The notes beneath the pieces were generated by a model, which had not been told where the DNA came from, did not search any database, and saw nothing but the letters and a program-made list of their open reading frames with translations. A program made the position numbers and the translations under genes. Below are positions 1 through 8,613 of a stretch of 64,000 nucleotides of DNA, piece after piece. Origin of the DNA: a bacterium (GTDB lineage: Bacteria > Pseudomonadota > Alphaproteobacteria > Micavibrionales > UBA2020). Position 1 is the stretch's first letter; each line of letters starts with the position of its first letter. The DNA lies in assembly GCA_029945425.1 (NCBI GenBank), contig JAQSDV010000002.1:124001-188000 (forward strand). Direction: 5' to 3'.

Positions 1-976
1 GCGCGTTGAATTCCGCCTGTGGGATGTATTCGGCCAGTCGCAGATGCTCGGCACCGCATACACCACCACCAACACCAACTGGCGCCGCATCGCGCATATT
101 ATTTCGGATGCGATCTATAAACGCCTGACGGGTGAAAACGGCTATTTCGACACCCGCCTTGTCTACATCTCGGAAACCGGCCCCGGCAACGCGCGCGTGA
201 AGCGCCTTGCGATCATGGATCAGGACGGTTTCAACCACCGTTACCTGACCGATGGTTCGGCGCTGGTGCTGACCCCCCGTTTCTCCCCCACGATGCAGCA
301 GATCACCTACATGGCTTATTACAACAACAAGCCGCGCGTGTACCTGTATGACATCAATTCGGGCCGCCAGTCTGTCCTGGGTGATTTCCCCGGCATGACC
401 TTCGCTCCCCGTTTCTCGCCCGATGGCCGCAAGGTAGTCATGAGCTTGTCCAAAAACGGCAACTCCGACATCTATTCGATGGATCTCGGCTCACGCAGCA
501 CGGCGCGCCTGACGAATGATGCGTCGATCAACACCTCGCCGACCTACGCACCGGACGGACGCCGCATCGCGTTTGAATCCGACCGCAGCGGCAAGCAGCA
601 GATCTATGTGATGGACGGCTCCGGCGGCAGCGCACAGCGCATCACCTTCGGGGAAGGCCGCTATGCAAGCCCCGTCTGGTCGCCGCGCGGTGACCTGATC
701 GCATTCATCAAAATGTCGAAGGGCCAGTTCTACCTTGGCGTGATCAAGCCGGATGGTTCGGGCGAACGCCTGATCAAGTCGGCCTACCACATCGAAGGCC
801 CGACCTGGTCGCCCAACGGCCGCGTGCTGGCCTTCTTCACGGAAAGCCCCTCGGGCGTCCGTCGTCAGGGCCGCACCTCGCGCATCCACACGATCGACCT
901 GACGGGCTTCAACGAGACGCCCGTCACGACCCCGCTCGACGGCTCCGACCCCGCCTGGTCGCCGCTGAACCCGTAA
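1..976 (+). CDS. tolB: Tol-Pal system protein TolB, 3' part (start lies before the window)
   Basis: This is the C-terminal part of TolB, the periplasmic beta-propeller that works with Pal and TolA in outer-membrane integrity and cell constriction. The reading frame is open from base 2 through the first ATG at 44, so the gene starts upstream of the window. Repeated propeller blades are visible, each with a pattern like [27 protein letters not shown] and [11 protein letters not shown], together with DIYSMDL and QIYVMD strand ends that are typical of TolB WD40-like (PD40) repeats. The frame ends at TAA 974-976 and is followed at once by a strong terminator. The identification is from family knowledge of the repeat pattern and I am confident of it. 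Confidence 0.93.
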   Translation, partial: RVEFRLWDVFGQSQMLGTAYTTTNTNWRRIAHIISDAIYKRLTGENGYFDTRLVYISETGPGNARVKRLAIMDQDGFNHRYLTDGSALVLTPRFSPTMQQITYMAYYNNKPRVYLYDINSGRQSVLGDFPGMTFAPRFSPDGRKVVMSLSKNGNSDIYSMDLGSRSTARLTNDASINTSPTYAPDGRRIAFESDRSGKQQIYVMDGSGGSAQRITFGEGRYASPVWSPRGDLIAFIKMSKGQFYLGVIKPDGSGERLIKSAYHIEGPTWSPNGRVLAFFTESPSGVRRQGRTSRIHTIDLTGFNETPVTTPLDGSDPAWSPLNP

Positions 977-997
977 GCGGATAACGCTTCAAAGAAA

Positions 998-1025
998 AAC
1001 CCCGGCTTCGCGCCGGGGTTTTTTT
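998..1025 (+). terminator. Rho-independent terminator after tolB
   Basis: A 9-bp perfect stem (AACCCCGGC, 998-1006, pairing with 1012-1020) with a 5-base loop is followed by a run of T. It lies 21 bases after the tolB stop. The A-run before the stem means it may also work leftward for the rhomboid gene, which ends at 1037. Confidence 0.9.
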
Positions 1026-1036
1026 ATGGCCGTTTC

Positions 1037-1885
1037 TTACTGCCTCGGTTTACCCCAAGGCCCGCCATCGGGCGGGTTGCCCCAGGGTTTCTTGGTATAG
1101 GCGGGCTTCACGACCGGTTCGTAATGTTTCATTTCTTCGGGGCGTCCGGCGCGGAACAGGAAGGCGAGGATAAAGCCGGTGACAAATCCGCCGATATGCG
1201 CCCAGACCGCCACGCGCCCGTAATCGGCGCCGGAGCCGAGGCTGGTATACCCCGTCACGAACTGCGAAATGAAATACAGCACGATCACGAACCGCGCCGA
1301 TATCGCGCGGCGTCCCCAGAAGATAAAGAAGATCCAGTAAAAGAAATTGATCTTCGCGCCGGGAAAGTAAATGAGGTAAGCGGCGGCGACCGCGAAAATC
1401 GCGCCGGATGCGCCGATGATGCCGCTGAAATTTCCCGCGCCCGCGAACATCAATTCGCCGCAGGTCGCCAGCACGGCGGTCAGGATAAAGAAAATGAAAT
1501 AGCGCAGATGACCCATCACATATTCGACGTTGTCGCCCAGCATCCACAAAATCAGCATGTTGCCGCCAAGGTGCAGCAGCCCGCCGTGGAAAAACGCACC
1601 CGCGGCCATTTTGACGAAGGCGCCGCTCGGCAAATCGGACAGTTTCGCCATCAGCGCGAAAAACCGCTCCAGCGGGTTCAGCGCGAGGAAACCGTCGCCC
1701 AGTTGCGTGCGCGGGTCGAACAGCCACGGGTTCATGAACTGCTCGAGAGCCGTGCCGCCAATGTTCGCAAGATAAAGCTGGTAGCCGCAAACGGCGATGC
1801 ACAGCAGGATGAAGAAGGCATTGACGAAGCTGTGATGGGCTTCGCCCTGATCGTTCACATCACCGACGGGCAAAAACAGCATCAT
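1037..1885 (-). CDS. Rhomboid family intramembrane serine protease
   Basis: This is a polytopic membrane protein of 282 residues with the rhomboid signature. The motif FHGGLLHLGGNM (about 99-110) supplies the conserved His and Asn, GASG (about 158-161, Ser160) carries the nucleophile, and VWAHIGGFVTGF (His230) gives the catalytic histidine. A hydrophilic Pro/Gly/Lys tail follows the last membrane segment. The reading frame is open for 40 more codons upstream, but I chose the ATG pair at 1885/1882 because it overlaps the rppH stop (ATGATG over TGA), a normal coupled arrangement. Rhomboids cleave transmembrane substrates within the bilayer; the substrate here is unknown. Confidence 0.9.
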   Translation of the reverse strand: MMLFLPVGDVNDQGEAHHSFVNAFFILLCIAVCGYQLYLANIGGTALEQFMNPWLFDPRTQLGDGFLALNPLERFFALMAKLSDLPSGAFVKMAAGAFFHGGLLHLGGNMLILWMLGDNVEYVMGHLRYFIFFILTAVLATCGELMFAGAGNFSGIIGASGAIFAVAAAYLIYFPGAKINFFYWIFFIFWGRRAISARFVIVLYFISQFVTGYTSLGSGADYGRVAVWAHIGGFVTGFILAFLFRAGRPEEMKHYEPVVKPAYTKKPWGNPPDGGPWGKPRQ

Positions 1886-2391
1886 GGCTTTTTCTTCGCG
1901 AGCGCGGCGGCGAGGGGCTTGAACTCCTGCATCACGCGGCGGTAAACATCGCGCTTGAACGGCACGACATAGGCGAGCAGGTCCTCGATCGGAACCCACT
2001 TCCATTTGGAAAATTCGGGATGCGCGTCAGCCTCGAGGTCGATATCGCTGTCCTTGCCGAGGAATTCGAGCGCGATCCATTTCTGTTTCTGGCCCTTGTA
2101 CTTGCCGCCCCAGAGTTTCTTGGCGGTGCGTTCCGGGATGTCGTAGCTGATCCATTCTTCCATCACGCCGATGATGCGGGCGTTCTTGGTGCCGATTTCT
2201 TCCTTCATTTCGCGGAATACGGCGATTTCGGGCTCCTCGCCCTCGTCGATGCCGCCCTGCGGCATCTGCCACGCGCCCTTGTTGTCGAGCCGCTCCGCCA
2301 CGAACACGCGTCCCGCGCCGTTCAGCAGCACGATGCCGACGCCGGGGCGGTACTGGTTCAGCTTGTCGTCAGTTTCGGGTTTCTTCGGCAT
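1882..2391 (-). CDS. rppH: RNA pyrophosphohydrolase (Nudix), RppH
   Basis: This 169-residue Nudix hydrolase fits RppH, which removes pyrophosphate from 5'-triphosphate RNA ends and so starts mRNA decay. The Nudix box is complete at about residues 46-68 (GGIDEGEEPEIAVFREMKEEIG-type, with the REMKEEIG core). The N-terminal YRPGVGIVLLN and the segment WISYDIPERTAKKLW are characteristic of RppH rather than of other Nudix families. It is inside a leftward operon, 10 bases after the deacetylase gene and coupled to the rhomboid gene downstream. Confidence 0.93.
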   Translation of the reverse strand: MPKKPETDDKLNQYRPGVGIVLLNGAGRVFVAERLDNKGAWQMPQGGIDEGEEPEIAVFREMKEEIGTKNARIIGVMEEWISYDIPERTAKKLWGGKYKGQKQKWIALEFLGKDSDIDLEADAHPEFSKWKWVPIEDLLAYVVPFKRDVYRRVMQEFKPLAAALAKKKP

Positions 2392-2401
2392 GGATGGGCT
2401 T

Positions 2402-3376
2402 TCAGGGTGTCGGGGGCATTGGCGGCGGTTCTATGGCCGTTTGCTGGCGCGTTTTTTCCTGCCAGACCGCGGCGAGCGGCACCAGTTTAATGCCGCGCTC
2501 CTGCAGGTGCGATGTCCAGTTCTTCAACGCCGTAAAGGTGACGGGGTAGGGCTGGGCGAGGCCGACGGCATACCCGCGCTGTTTGGCGAGGTTTTCGAGC
2601 TTTAATAATTGCTGGTTGATGTCGAGCTCCGACGCCTTGGCATCGATCTTCACTTCGACGCTCAAATACGGCGTGCCGGCGCGCTCGGCGACATCGGCGG
2701 CGACGGACCCCCCGCCTTGCGGATCTTCGATAAACAGGCCGGAGCGTTTGCGGAGCGCGGCCATGACGGAGGTCACGTTCTTTTCATCCTGCAGCAGGCT
2801 CGACCCCATGAAATTCATCGCGCCCACGGTCCCGCCCGACTGTCGCAGCACGGCCTCAAGGCGGCGGGCGTTGTCCTGATCGCTCTGGCGCAGCAGAAGC
2901 GCCTGCGGGCCGGGATCTTCCTTGGGATAATTGACGGGTTCCATCGGCAGCAGGATCAGCGTGTCGCGGTGCGCATCCTTCGCCTTTTTCAGCCAGTCGG
3001 AAAGGGTGGGGGCATAGGGGGAAAAGGCGAGCGTGACTTCGGTCGGCAGTTCCTGCATCGCGCGGGCGGTATCCGCCTCAGACAATCCCACATCCGTCAT
3101 GATGAGCGAGATATAACCTTCGCCGGGTGAGGGCGGCGGCATCGGGATCGCGCTTTCAACATCGGGTGTTTGTGCTGCAGTGTCGCCCTGCAGGTTATCG
3201 ACGGTGACGGTCTTGACCGTCGCAATCGCCATCGGCGTGCGTTTCTGCCAGTCGCGCAGGGTCGCATCGGAATGGAGCCAGACCCACGCCCCCACAAGCG
3301 CCACCGCACCGGCATAGAGGCCGAGCGCCCGTGCGAGGCTTTTCTTGTGCTCAGGTGGAAACGACGACCATCCCAT
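2402..3376 (-). CDS. Divergent polysaccharide deacetylase family protein
   Basis: This 324-residue protein has one N-terminal membrane segment (about 14-35, LGLYAGAVALVGAWVWL) and a periplasmic domain of the divergent polysaccharide deacetylase type (formerly DUF610, YibQ-like). Family features seen include ISLIMTDVGLSEADTARAM, TLAFSPYAPTLSDWLKKA, LILLPMEPVNYP, GTVGAMNFMGSSLLQD and a late GYAVGLAQPYPVTFTAL. In many proteobacteria this gene follows envC and ctpA, as here. The enzymatic activity of the family is not well established, so a role in cell-wall polysaccharide trimming is inference. Confidence 0.85.
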   Translation of the reverse strand: MGWSSFPPEHKKSLARALGLYAGAVALVGAWVWLHSDATLRDWQKRTPMAIATVKTVTVDNLQGDTAAQTPDVESAIPMPPPSPGEGYISLIMTDVGLSEADTARAMQELPTEVTLAFSPYAPTLSDWLKKAKDAHRDTLILLPMEPVNYPKEDPGPQALLLRQSDQDNARRLEAVLRQSGGTVGAMNFMGSSLLQDEKNVTSVMAALRKRSGLFIEDPQGGGSVAADVAERAGTPYLSVEVKIDAKASELDINQQLLKLENLAKQRGYAVGLAQPYPVTFTALKNWTSHLQERGIKLVPLAAVWQEKTRQQTAIEPPPMPPTP

Positions 3377-3394
3377 ATGCGCCTTTGCTTCCCG

Positions 3395-4825
3395 TTATTT
3401 CTTCTCAGGAACCGCAGCGTTGTCGTTGACGGGCGTGACGGGGCCGCCGAGGCCGCGTGACAGGCCGATACCGACCAGCAGGTCAAGCGCGCGGACAAGC
3501 TGGTAGTCGTCCTTGTCGCCGATCTGCTTGGCCTTGGCGTCTTTCGCCTTGGGATCGTCTTTTTTGTCGCCGGTTTCGGAGGTTTTGTCGTCCTTCGTTG
3601 CGTCATCGGGCAGCAGGGTGGGCTCGACCTTGTCGGGCGCGTTCGGGTTCGACAGCGCGCCTTTCAGGTCCGCTTCATGGATTTCGCCGAAGCCTTCTTT
3701 TTCAGCCACGACCTTCGCGCGTTCCACGATCAGGTCGGGCGTGATGCCCTTCGCCTGAATGGAGCGGCCGGACGGCGTGAAGTAGCGTGCGGTCGTCAGC
3801 TTGATCGCGCCGCCGCCGGGTGCCGGAAACAGCGTCTGGACCGAGCCCTTGCCGAAGCTTTGCGTGCCCATCAGGATCGCGCGTTTGTGATCCTGCAATG
3901 CGCCGGCCACGATTTCGGATGCCGAAGCGGAACCGCCGTTGATGATAACAACCAGCGGCAGGCCGTTCGTCAGGTCGCCTGCGGTTGCGTTGTCGCGGCG
4001 CGTGTCTTCGGGGTTGCGGCCGCGGGTTGATACGATTTCGCCCTTGTCGATGAACACATCCGATACTTTGATCGCCTGATCGAGCAAGCCGCCCGGGTTG
4101 TTGCGCAGGTCGAGGATGAAGCCCATCAGCTTGTCGCCCGCTTCTTTTTGCGCGTCGGCGATGGCTTTTTTCAGGCCGTCATAGGTCTGCGCGTTGAACT
4201 GGGTGATGCGGATGTAACCGGCCTTGCCGTCAATCACGCGGCTGCGCACGGATTTGATCTGGATGTTGTCGCGGACGAGGCGGAATTTCAGGGGTTCCTT
4301 CGCGCCTTCGCGGATGACGGTCAGCACGATTTCGGTGCCGATCTTGCCGCGCATTTTCTCGATCGCTTCGGACAGCGTCATGCCCATCACCTGCTTGCCG
4401 TCAAGCTCGACGATCAGGTCGCCCGACTGGATGCCCGCGCGCGCGGCGGGGGTGTCGTCGATGGGGGAGACGACTTTGACAACGCTGTTTTCCATCGTGA
4501 CTTCGATGCCAAGACCGCCGAATTCACCGCGGTTCTGCACTTCCATCGCCTTGCTTTCTTCGGCGGTCATGTAGTTGGAATGCGGATCGAGCGAGGAGAG
4601 CATGCCGTTCAGGGCATATTCGATCAGTTTTTTGTCTTCGACCTTTTCCACGTAATTCGCACGCGCCTGTTCGAACACGTCGCCGAAGAGGTTCAGCGCC
4701 TTGTAGGATTCAGAAACGGAGCCTGCGACGTCCTTGTCTCCCTTGCCCTGCGCAACGGCGACAGAGGCGAAAGCGATGACGATGGCGATGGCGGTTGCGG
4801 ATTTCAGTGCGTTTTTAATAGACAT
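3395..4825 (-). CDS. ctpA: S41 family carboxy-terminal processing peptidase CtpA
   Basis: This 476-residue exported protease has a signal peptide (residues 1-25, ending AVAQ), a PDZ domain at about 105-170 (VVSPIDDTPAARAGIQSGDLIVELDG) and an S41 catalytic core. The catalytic serine lies in the SASASE segment at about 299-304 and the lysine in FGKG at about 324-327. A charged Lys/Asp/Glu-rich linker and a short tail end the protein. CtpA-type proteases trim C-termini of periplasmic proteins, often cell-wall hydrolases and their regulators. It sits 3 bases after envC, consistent with a shared role in wall remodelling. Confidence 0.95.
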   Translation of the reverse strand: MSIKNALKSATAIAIVIAFASVAVAQGKGDKDVAGSVSESYKALNLFGDVFEQARANYVEKVEDKKLIEYALNGMLSSLDPHSNYMTAEESKAMEVQNRGEFGGLGIEVTMENSVVKVVSPIDDTPAARAGIQSGDLIVELDGKQVMGMTLSEAIEKMRGKIGTEIVLTVIREGAKEPLKFRLVRDNIQIKSVRSRVIDGKAGYIRITQFNAQTYDGLKKAIADAQKEAGDKLMGFILDLRNNPGGLLDQAIKVSDVFIDKGEIVSTRGRNPEDTRRDNATAGDLTNGLPLVVIINGGSASASEIVAGALQDHKRAILMGTQSFGKGSVQTLFPAPGGGAIKLTTARYFTPSGRSIQAKGITPDLIVERAKVVAEKEGFGEIHEADLKGALSNPNAPDKVEPTLLPDDATKDDKTSETGDKKDDPKAKDAKAKQIGDKDDYQLVRALDLLVGIGLSRGLGGPVTPVNDNAAVPEKK

Positions 4826-4828
4826 GTT

Positions 4829-5989
4829 CTAGCTCTTGTCCTGTTTGCGTTGGGCGACCATTGACTGGCGGGGGTTGATAGGCTCTCCGCCGCGGCGGAG
4901 TTCGTAATAGATTTTGGATTCAGTTTTTTCGGCGGTGCCGACGGGTTCACCTGCATCCAGCTTCGCGCCGACGACGGTGTCGATACGGCCGAGGCCCGCG
5001 ATCAGGCTGTGATAGCCGTTCGCGTGTTCGATGATGACGATCTGTTTATATTTCTGGAAGGGGCCCGCGAATTTCACGGAACCGCCGAGCGGCGTCACGA
5101 CCATCGCGCCTGCGCGCGCGACGAAGGTAATGCCTTCGCTGGTCGCGCCGATATCGTCGGTTGCGCCAAAGCCGGTATAAACGCTGCCCGCCACGGGCTG
5201 CACGAGGCCGGAGGGCAGGGGGCCGCTGCTGCGATTGCGCGCAACGCTGGTGCCTGCCTTTTTCGCGGCAGCCAGCGCGGCTTTTTCTTCCGCGCGCGCC
5301 TTTTCGGCTAGCTTGCGTTCAAGTTCTTCCAGCGTTTTTGCTTCTTTCGCCAGCGCAGCGACTTCACGTTCCTGCTGCTGGCGCGAGGCTTCGGTTTTTT
5401 CGTAGATGCCCTGACGGGTTTTCAGCAGCGATGCGACGTCGTCCTGCTGGCCCTTCAGTTTCTTCAGCGCCAGCGCCTGTTCGGTCTGGCGGGCGGAGAT
5501 GTCGGTTTCGATGCGCGCCATTTCGGCCAGCTGCGTTTTCAATTCTTCGGCATGGCCCTGCAGAGCGGGGATCATGTCCTTCATCACCAGCGCGGCGCGC
5601 GCGGAATCCAGCGGGTTGCCAAGCAGCAGCAATTGCGGCTTCGGCGTGCGCTGGAATTTTCCGGCTGCGGCGACAAGCCCGCCCAGCGCGTCATGGTCCT
5701 TGTAGAGAATTTTCTGCGTCGCTTCCTTGCGCGCCTGCAAATCCTTCAACTGGCGTTCGGTATCGGATAATTTATCCTCCGTCGCGCGCAGCGTGGCGGC
5801 GGTGCCGACGAGTTTCGTTTTCAATCCGCCGAGCTCGCTGGTGAGTTCTTTCGATTTTTTTTCAAGCGCCGCAGTCTCTTGCTGCTTCTGCGCAAGTTCG
5901 GCTTTCACATTCTTGGCGTATGCAGGCGCAGCGAGGCAGAGCGCGAGAGCGGCGCCGCATAAAACCATCGCTTTGGTGAAACCTTGCAT
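4829..5989 (-). CDS. envC: Murein hydrolase activator EnvC family protein
   Basis: This 386-residue exported protein has a signal peptide (to about residue 25, APAYAK), a long coiled-coil region rich in Gln, Lys and Glu (about 26-250), and a C-terminal LytM/M23-like domain (about 260-380). The LytM domain lacks the zinc-binding His and Asp residues in the usual places (for example GFGATDDIGATSEGI), which is the hallmark of EnvC-type activators rather than active endopeptidases. EnvC turns on amidases at the division site. The gene lies between rlmH and ctpA in a tight leftward operon. Confidence 0.93.
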   Translation of the reverse strand: MQGFTKAMVLCGAALALCLAAPAYAKNVKAELAQKQQETAALEKKSKELTSELGGLKTKLVGTAATLRATEDKLSDTERQLKDLQARKEATQKILYKDHDALGGLVAAAGKFQRTPKPQLLLLGNPLDSARAALVMKDMIPALQGHAEELKTQLAEMARIETDISARQTEQALALKKLKGQQDDVASLLKTRQGIYEKTEASRQQQEREVAALAKEAKTLEELERKLAEKARAEEKAALAAAKKAGTSVARNRSSGPLPSGLVQPVAGSVYTGFGATDDIGATSEGITFVARAGAMVVTPLGGSVKFAGPFQKYKQIVIIEHANGYHSLIAGLGRIDTVVGAKLDAGEPVGTAEKTESKIYYELRRGGEPINPRQSMVAQRKQDKS

Positions 5990-5995
5990 CCCCGA

Positions 5996-6439
5996 TTAGG
6001 TCCTGTGATAAGGGTGTCCGGCGATGATCTGCTGGGCACGATAGATTTGCTCCAATAGCATAACCCGAACCATCATATGTGGCCATGTTTGTTTGCCGAA
6101 GCTGAGCAAATACTTGGCCTTTTCCCTAACAGTCTGATGAAAGCCATCCGCGCCGCCGATGAGGAAAACAACCTCGGGCGCGGCCTGTCCCCATTTCGCG
6201 ATCTTGCCTGCGAATTCGGGGCTGGTCAGCGTCTCGCCGCGTTCATCAAGCGCAATCACGATTGCCTTGTCCGGTATCTGTTTCAGGATCAGCGGCGCTT
6301 CCTGCGCCGAGGTTGATGCCTTGGGCGCGTCAACCTCGACCAGCTTCACCGTCCAGTTCATGCGCTTGATATATTCCGCGCACAGGTCATGGAAAGGGGA
6401 GGCCTTCAGTTTGCCGACGGCGATGATGCGGATTTTCAT
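5996..6439 (-). CDS. rlmH: 23S rRNA pseudouridine(1915)-N3 methyltransferase RlmH
   Basis: This 147-residue SPOUT methyltransferase modifies pseudouridine 1915 in helix 69 of 23S rRNA. It begins MKIRIIAVGKLK and has the family motifs IALDERGE, FLIGGADGF and a C-terminal YRAQQIIAGHPYHR-type end, the last part forming the trefoil-knot cofactor site. The reading frame is open for 9 further codons upstream, but homologues start at MKIRIIAVGK, so ATG 6439 is chosen. It ends 6 bases before envC begins. Confidence 0.96.
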   Translation of the reverse strand: MKIRIIAVGKLKASPFHDLCAEYIKRMNWTVKLVEVDAPKASTSAQEAPLILKQIPDKAIVIALDERGETLTSPEFAGKIAKWGQAAPEVVFLIGGADGFHQTVREKAKYLLSFGKQTWPHMMVRVMLLEQIYRAQQIIAGHPYHRT

Positions 6440-6496
6440 GGAATGTCCAATCCGGCCCCGGCGCAAAGGCCGGGGCGGCGGAGGAAAATGATGCGC

Positions 6497-6931
6497 TTAA
6501 GTGGACTGGTAGAGCGTGTAATCGACAGTCGAGAAATCGGCCGACCAGAGCTTTTCAAGATTATAGAATTCACGCACTTCGGCGCGGAAAACATGGACGA
6601 TCACGTCGCCCGCATCCACGATGACCCAGTCGCCTGTATCCTGGCCTTCAAGGCGCGCACGCACGCCTTCCTTGCCGAGGCGTTCGCGCAGGCGCTCGGC
6701 CATGCCGACCACGGCGCGGGTTGATGTACCCGTCACGATCACCATGTAATCGGCGATCGCGCTTTTGCCTTCCAGATTGATGGAAACAATGTTTTCGCCC
6801 TTGTCCTGATCAAGCGCCTTCATGACGATGTCATGCAGCTTGTGGGTTTCGTTCGCGGCTTTCTTGGGCGCGGCCTTGGGGGCTGCTGCCTTCGCGGCGG
6901 ATTTCGGTGCGGATTTCGGTGTGGATTTCAC
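6497..6931 (-). CDS. rsfS: Ribosome silencing factor RsfS
   Basis: This is RsfS, which binds ribosomal protein uL14 and blocks subunit joining when nutrients are short. The core from about residue 31 (LHDIVMKALDQDKGENIV) through DYMVIVTGTSTRAVVGMAERL, LEGQDTGDWVIVDAGDVIVHVF and REFYNLEKLW is typical. The N-terminus is a Lys/Ala/Pro-rich tail. The first conventional start is GTG 6931, but no Shine-Dalgarno precedes it. The frame stays open upstream and the only good AGGAG (6990-6994) points to ATC codons at 6985 and 6982, where the tail would read ATKPKKPAAK. The true start is therefore uncertain. It is followed by rlmH. Confidence 0.93.
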   Translation of the reverse strand: MKSTPKSAPKSAAKAAAPKAAPKKAANETHKLHDIVMKALDQDKGENIVSINLEGKSAIADYMVIVTGTSTRAVVGMAERLRERLGKEGVRARLEGQDTGDWVIVDAGDVIVHVFRAEVREFYNLEKLWSADFSTVDYTLYQST

Positions 6932-6982
6932 GAGCGCGGGTTTCGCGGATTTCGCGGCCGGCTTTTTCGGTTTGGTAGCGAT

Positions 6983-7295
6983 GATAATTCTCCTAAAAAA
7001 ACGAAACGCAGGCTGCGTTTCAGCAGGCCCGCGATTGTTTACTCTGGTGTGTTTGAAGTGCCATCAATGATGAGCATTCCTCCCTTTGAAGGGGCTGCTG
7101 ATATCCCCTCTATTTCCAGTATACCCCCAATGGCGGGGAGGGGCAATAATTCCGAAATTTCACCGTAAATTTCAACTATTTACATAAATGCGGAAAATGA
7201 CCTGAAAGCGAGGCGCATGGAAGTTGAGTCGCGGGCGCGGTATCATGGCCTGCCGATACGCCGCCCCAGCGGCGATTTTTATCAGGAGATGCGCC
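6983..7295. other. Intergenic region between divergent rsfS and the Sel1-repeat gene
   Basis: This gap separates two divergent genes and must hold both promoters. An AT-rich stretch near 7165-7195 precedes the Sel1 gene. A 33-codon frame at 7068-7169 contains repeated Ile-Pro-Pro and Ile-Ser/Pro-Ser-Ile units encoded by C-rich runs, but it has no ribosome-binding site and I do not call it a gene. AGGAG at 7284-7288 is the ribosome-binding site of the Sel1-repeat gene. Confidence 0.6.
6990..6994 (-). promoter_or_regulatory. Strong Shine-Dalgarno facing in-frame ATC codons before rsfS
   Basis: On the minus strand AGGAG is followed by AATT, then ATC ATC GCT ACC in the rsfS frame. Spacing is 4 bases to the first ATC and 7 bases to the second (6982-6980). 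No ATG, GTG or TTG lies at a proper distance. It may mark a non-AUG start for rsfS. Confidence 0.5.
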
Positions 7296-8612
7296 ATGTC
7301 CGCCCTTAAAACCGCCGCCCTGTCGATGATCCTCCTCGCCTGTGCCGCACCTTCGATGGCGCAGGACAAGCCCGCACCCGCGCCGCAGGAAAAGGCGACC
7401 ATCAATATCCAGTTGGACCCCCAACTGTCCGCCGCCGAAAACGCCTATGCCGAAAAGGTGAAAACGCTGACCGATGACGAGCGCGCGCTGCTGAAGGAAT
7501 TCGACGACAAGAACGTGATCGCGCTCGACCTCGACATGCAGGCGATGAAAACGGTGTTCGAGGTAAAGCATTGCGGGGATAAAAATCCGGATTTCGCAAA
7601 GGATCTTGAAAAATACAAATCAGAATCCGGCGTCCTCTCCAACCGCCTGCAGACGCAATCCGTTGTCGCGCGCAAAAACCTGCGCAAGGAACGCAACGCG
7701 CAGGTGAAGTTTATCGATCACGCGCTGGTTGACGGGCATGACGCCTATATGGCCAGCATGGCGGTGAATTTCTTCGGCCAGATGAGCAAGCTCGCCTATG
7801 ACAGGGGTACTTTCGTGAAGACCGACTGCGCGGCGCTGGCGAAACGACTGGACGCTGCCTTCGCTACGGCCAATACGCAGACGCCGGACGAAAAAGCTGT
7901 ACCGGGCCGCATCGCGGATATCGAGGGAGCCGCGCGCCGTGGCGATCCCGACGCATTGGTAAACCTCGGCATGATGAAGCTGACGGGCAAGGGGACCGAG
8001 AAAGACGTTCTGGGCGGCATCGACCTGCTGAAAAAATCGGCGGAGGGCGGTTACGCCCGCGCGCAATACATGCTGGGCCTTGTCTATGGCAGCGATATTT
8101 CCGGCATGCCGCCCGATCAGGCAAAGGCGAAGGAATGGCTGCAAAAGGCCGCCGCGCAGGGCGACAAAAAGGCGCAGGCGATGCTGGATAACCCCGAGGC
8201 GTTGAAGCCGCCGCAAACCGCCGATACCTTGCGCAAAAAGGCTGCGGCGGGCGATGCGAATGCCGCCTATGAACTGGGCGGCCGTTATTCCGTCGGCATG
8301 GGCGGGGTCGAAAAAAATCTCGATGAAGCGATGAAATGGAAACTGATGGCAGCAGGCGCGGGCCACCCCCTCGCGCAGTCCGACCTCGCGCTGCAGTTGC
8401 TGAACGAGAAGAAGAACGACGAGGCGCTGACATGGATGACCAAGGCCGCCACCGCCGGCGTCGTGAATTCCCAATACGAACTGGGGCTGCTCTACGCGCA
8501 GGGCGAAATTGTGCCGAAGGACCTCTCGAACGCGAAATTCTGGATCAAAAAAGCCGCCGATGCCGGCGACGCACGCGCAATGGAGTTGATGAAGCAGCTG
8601 GACGGGAAGTGA
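7296..8612 (+). CDS. Exported Sel1-like repeat (TPR-like) protein
   Basis: This 438-residue protein has a signal peptide (MSALKTAALSMILLACAAPSMAQ) and, after a helical N-terminal domain of about 180 residues, two blocks of Sel1-like repeats. Examples are DALVNLGMMKLTGKGTEKD, ARAQYMLGLVYGSD, NAAYELGGRYSVGMGG and NSQYELGLLYAQGEIVPKD, each followed by an A..W..KAA.AG.. helix. Such solenoids act as protein-interaction scaffolds in the periplasm; the partner is unknown. The ATG at 7296 is chosen because AGGAG lies 7 bases before it and the signal peptide begins there. It is the only rightward gene in an otherwise leftward block and ends 1 base from the nadD stop. Confidence 0.88.
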   Translation: MSALKTAALSMILLACAAPSMAQDKPAPAPQEKATINIQLDPQLSAAENAYAEKVKTLTDDERALLKEFDDKNVIALDLDMQAMKTVFEVKHCGDKNPDFAKDLEKYKSESGVLSNRLQTQSVVARKNLRKERNAQVKFIDHALVDGHDAYMASMAVNFFGQMSKLAYDRGTFVKTDCAALAKRLDAAFATANTQTPDEKAVPGRIADIEGAARRGDPDALVNLGMMKLTGKGTEKDVLGGIDLLKKSAEGGYARAQYMLGLVYGSDISGMPPDQAKAKEWLQKAAAQGDKKAQAMLDNPEALKPPQTADTLRKKAAAGDANAAYELGGRYSVGMGGVEKNLDEAMKWKLMAAGAGHPLAQSDLALQLLNEKKNDEALTWMTKAATAGVVNSQYELGLLYAQGEIVPKDLSNAKFWIKKAADAGDARAMELMKQLDGK

Positions 8613-8613
8613 C

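Noticed and set aside
7068..7169. 33-codon frame with repeated Ile-Pro-Pro units
   Set aside because: No ribosome-binding site and the repeats come from C-rich tracts; not supported as a gene.
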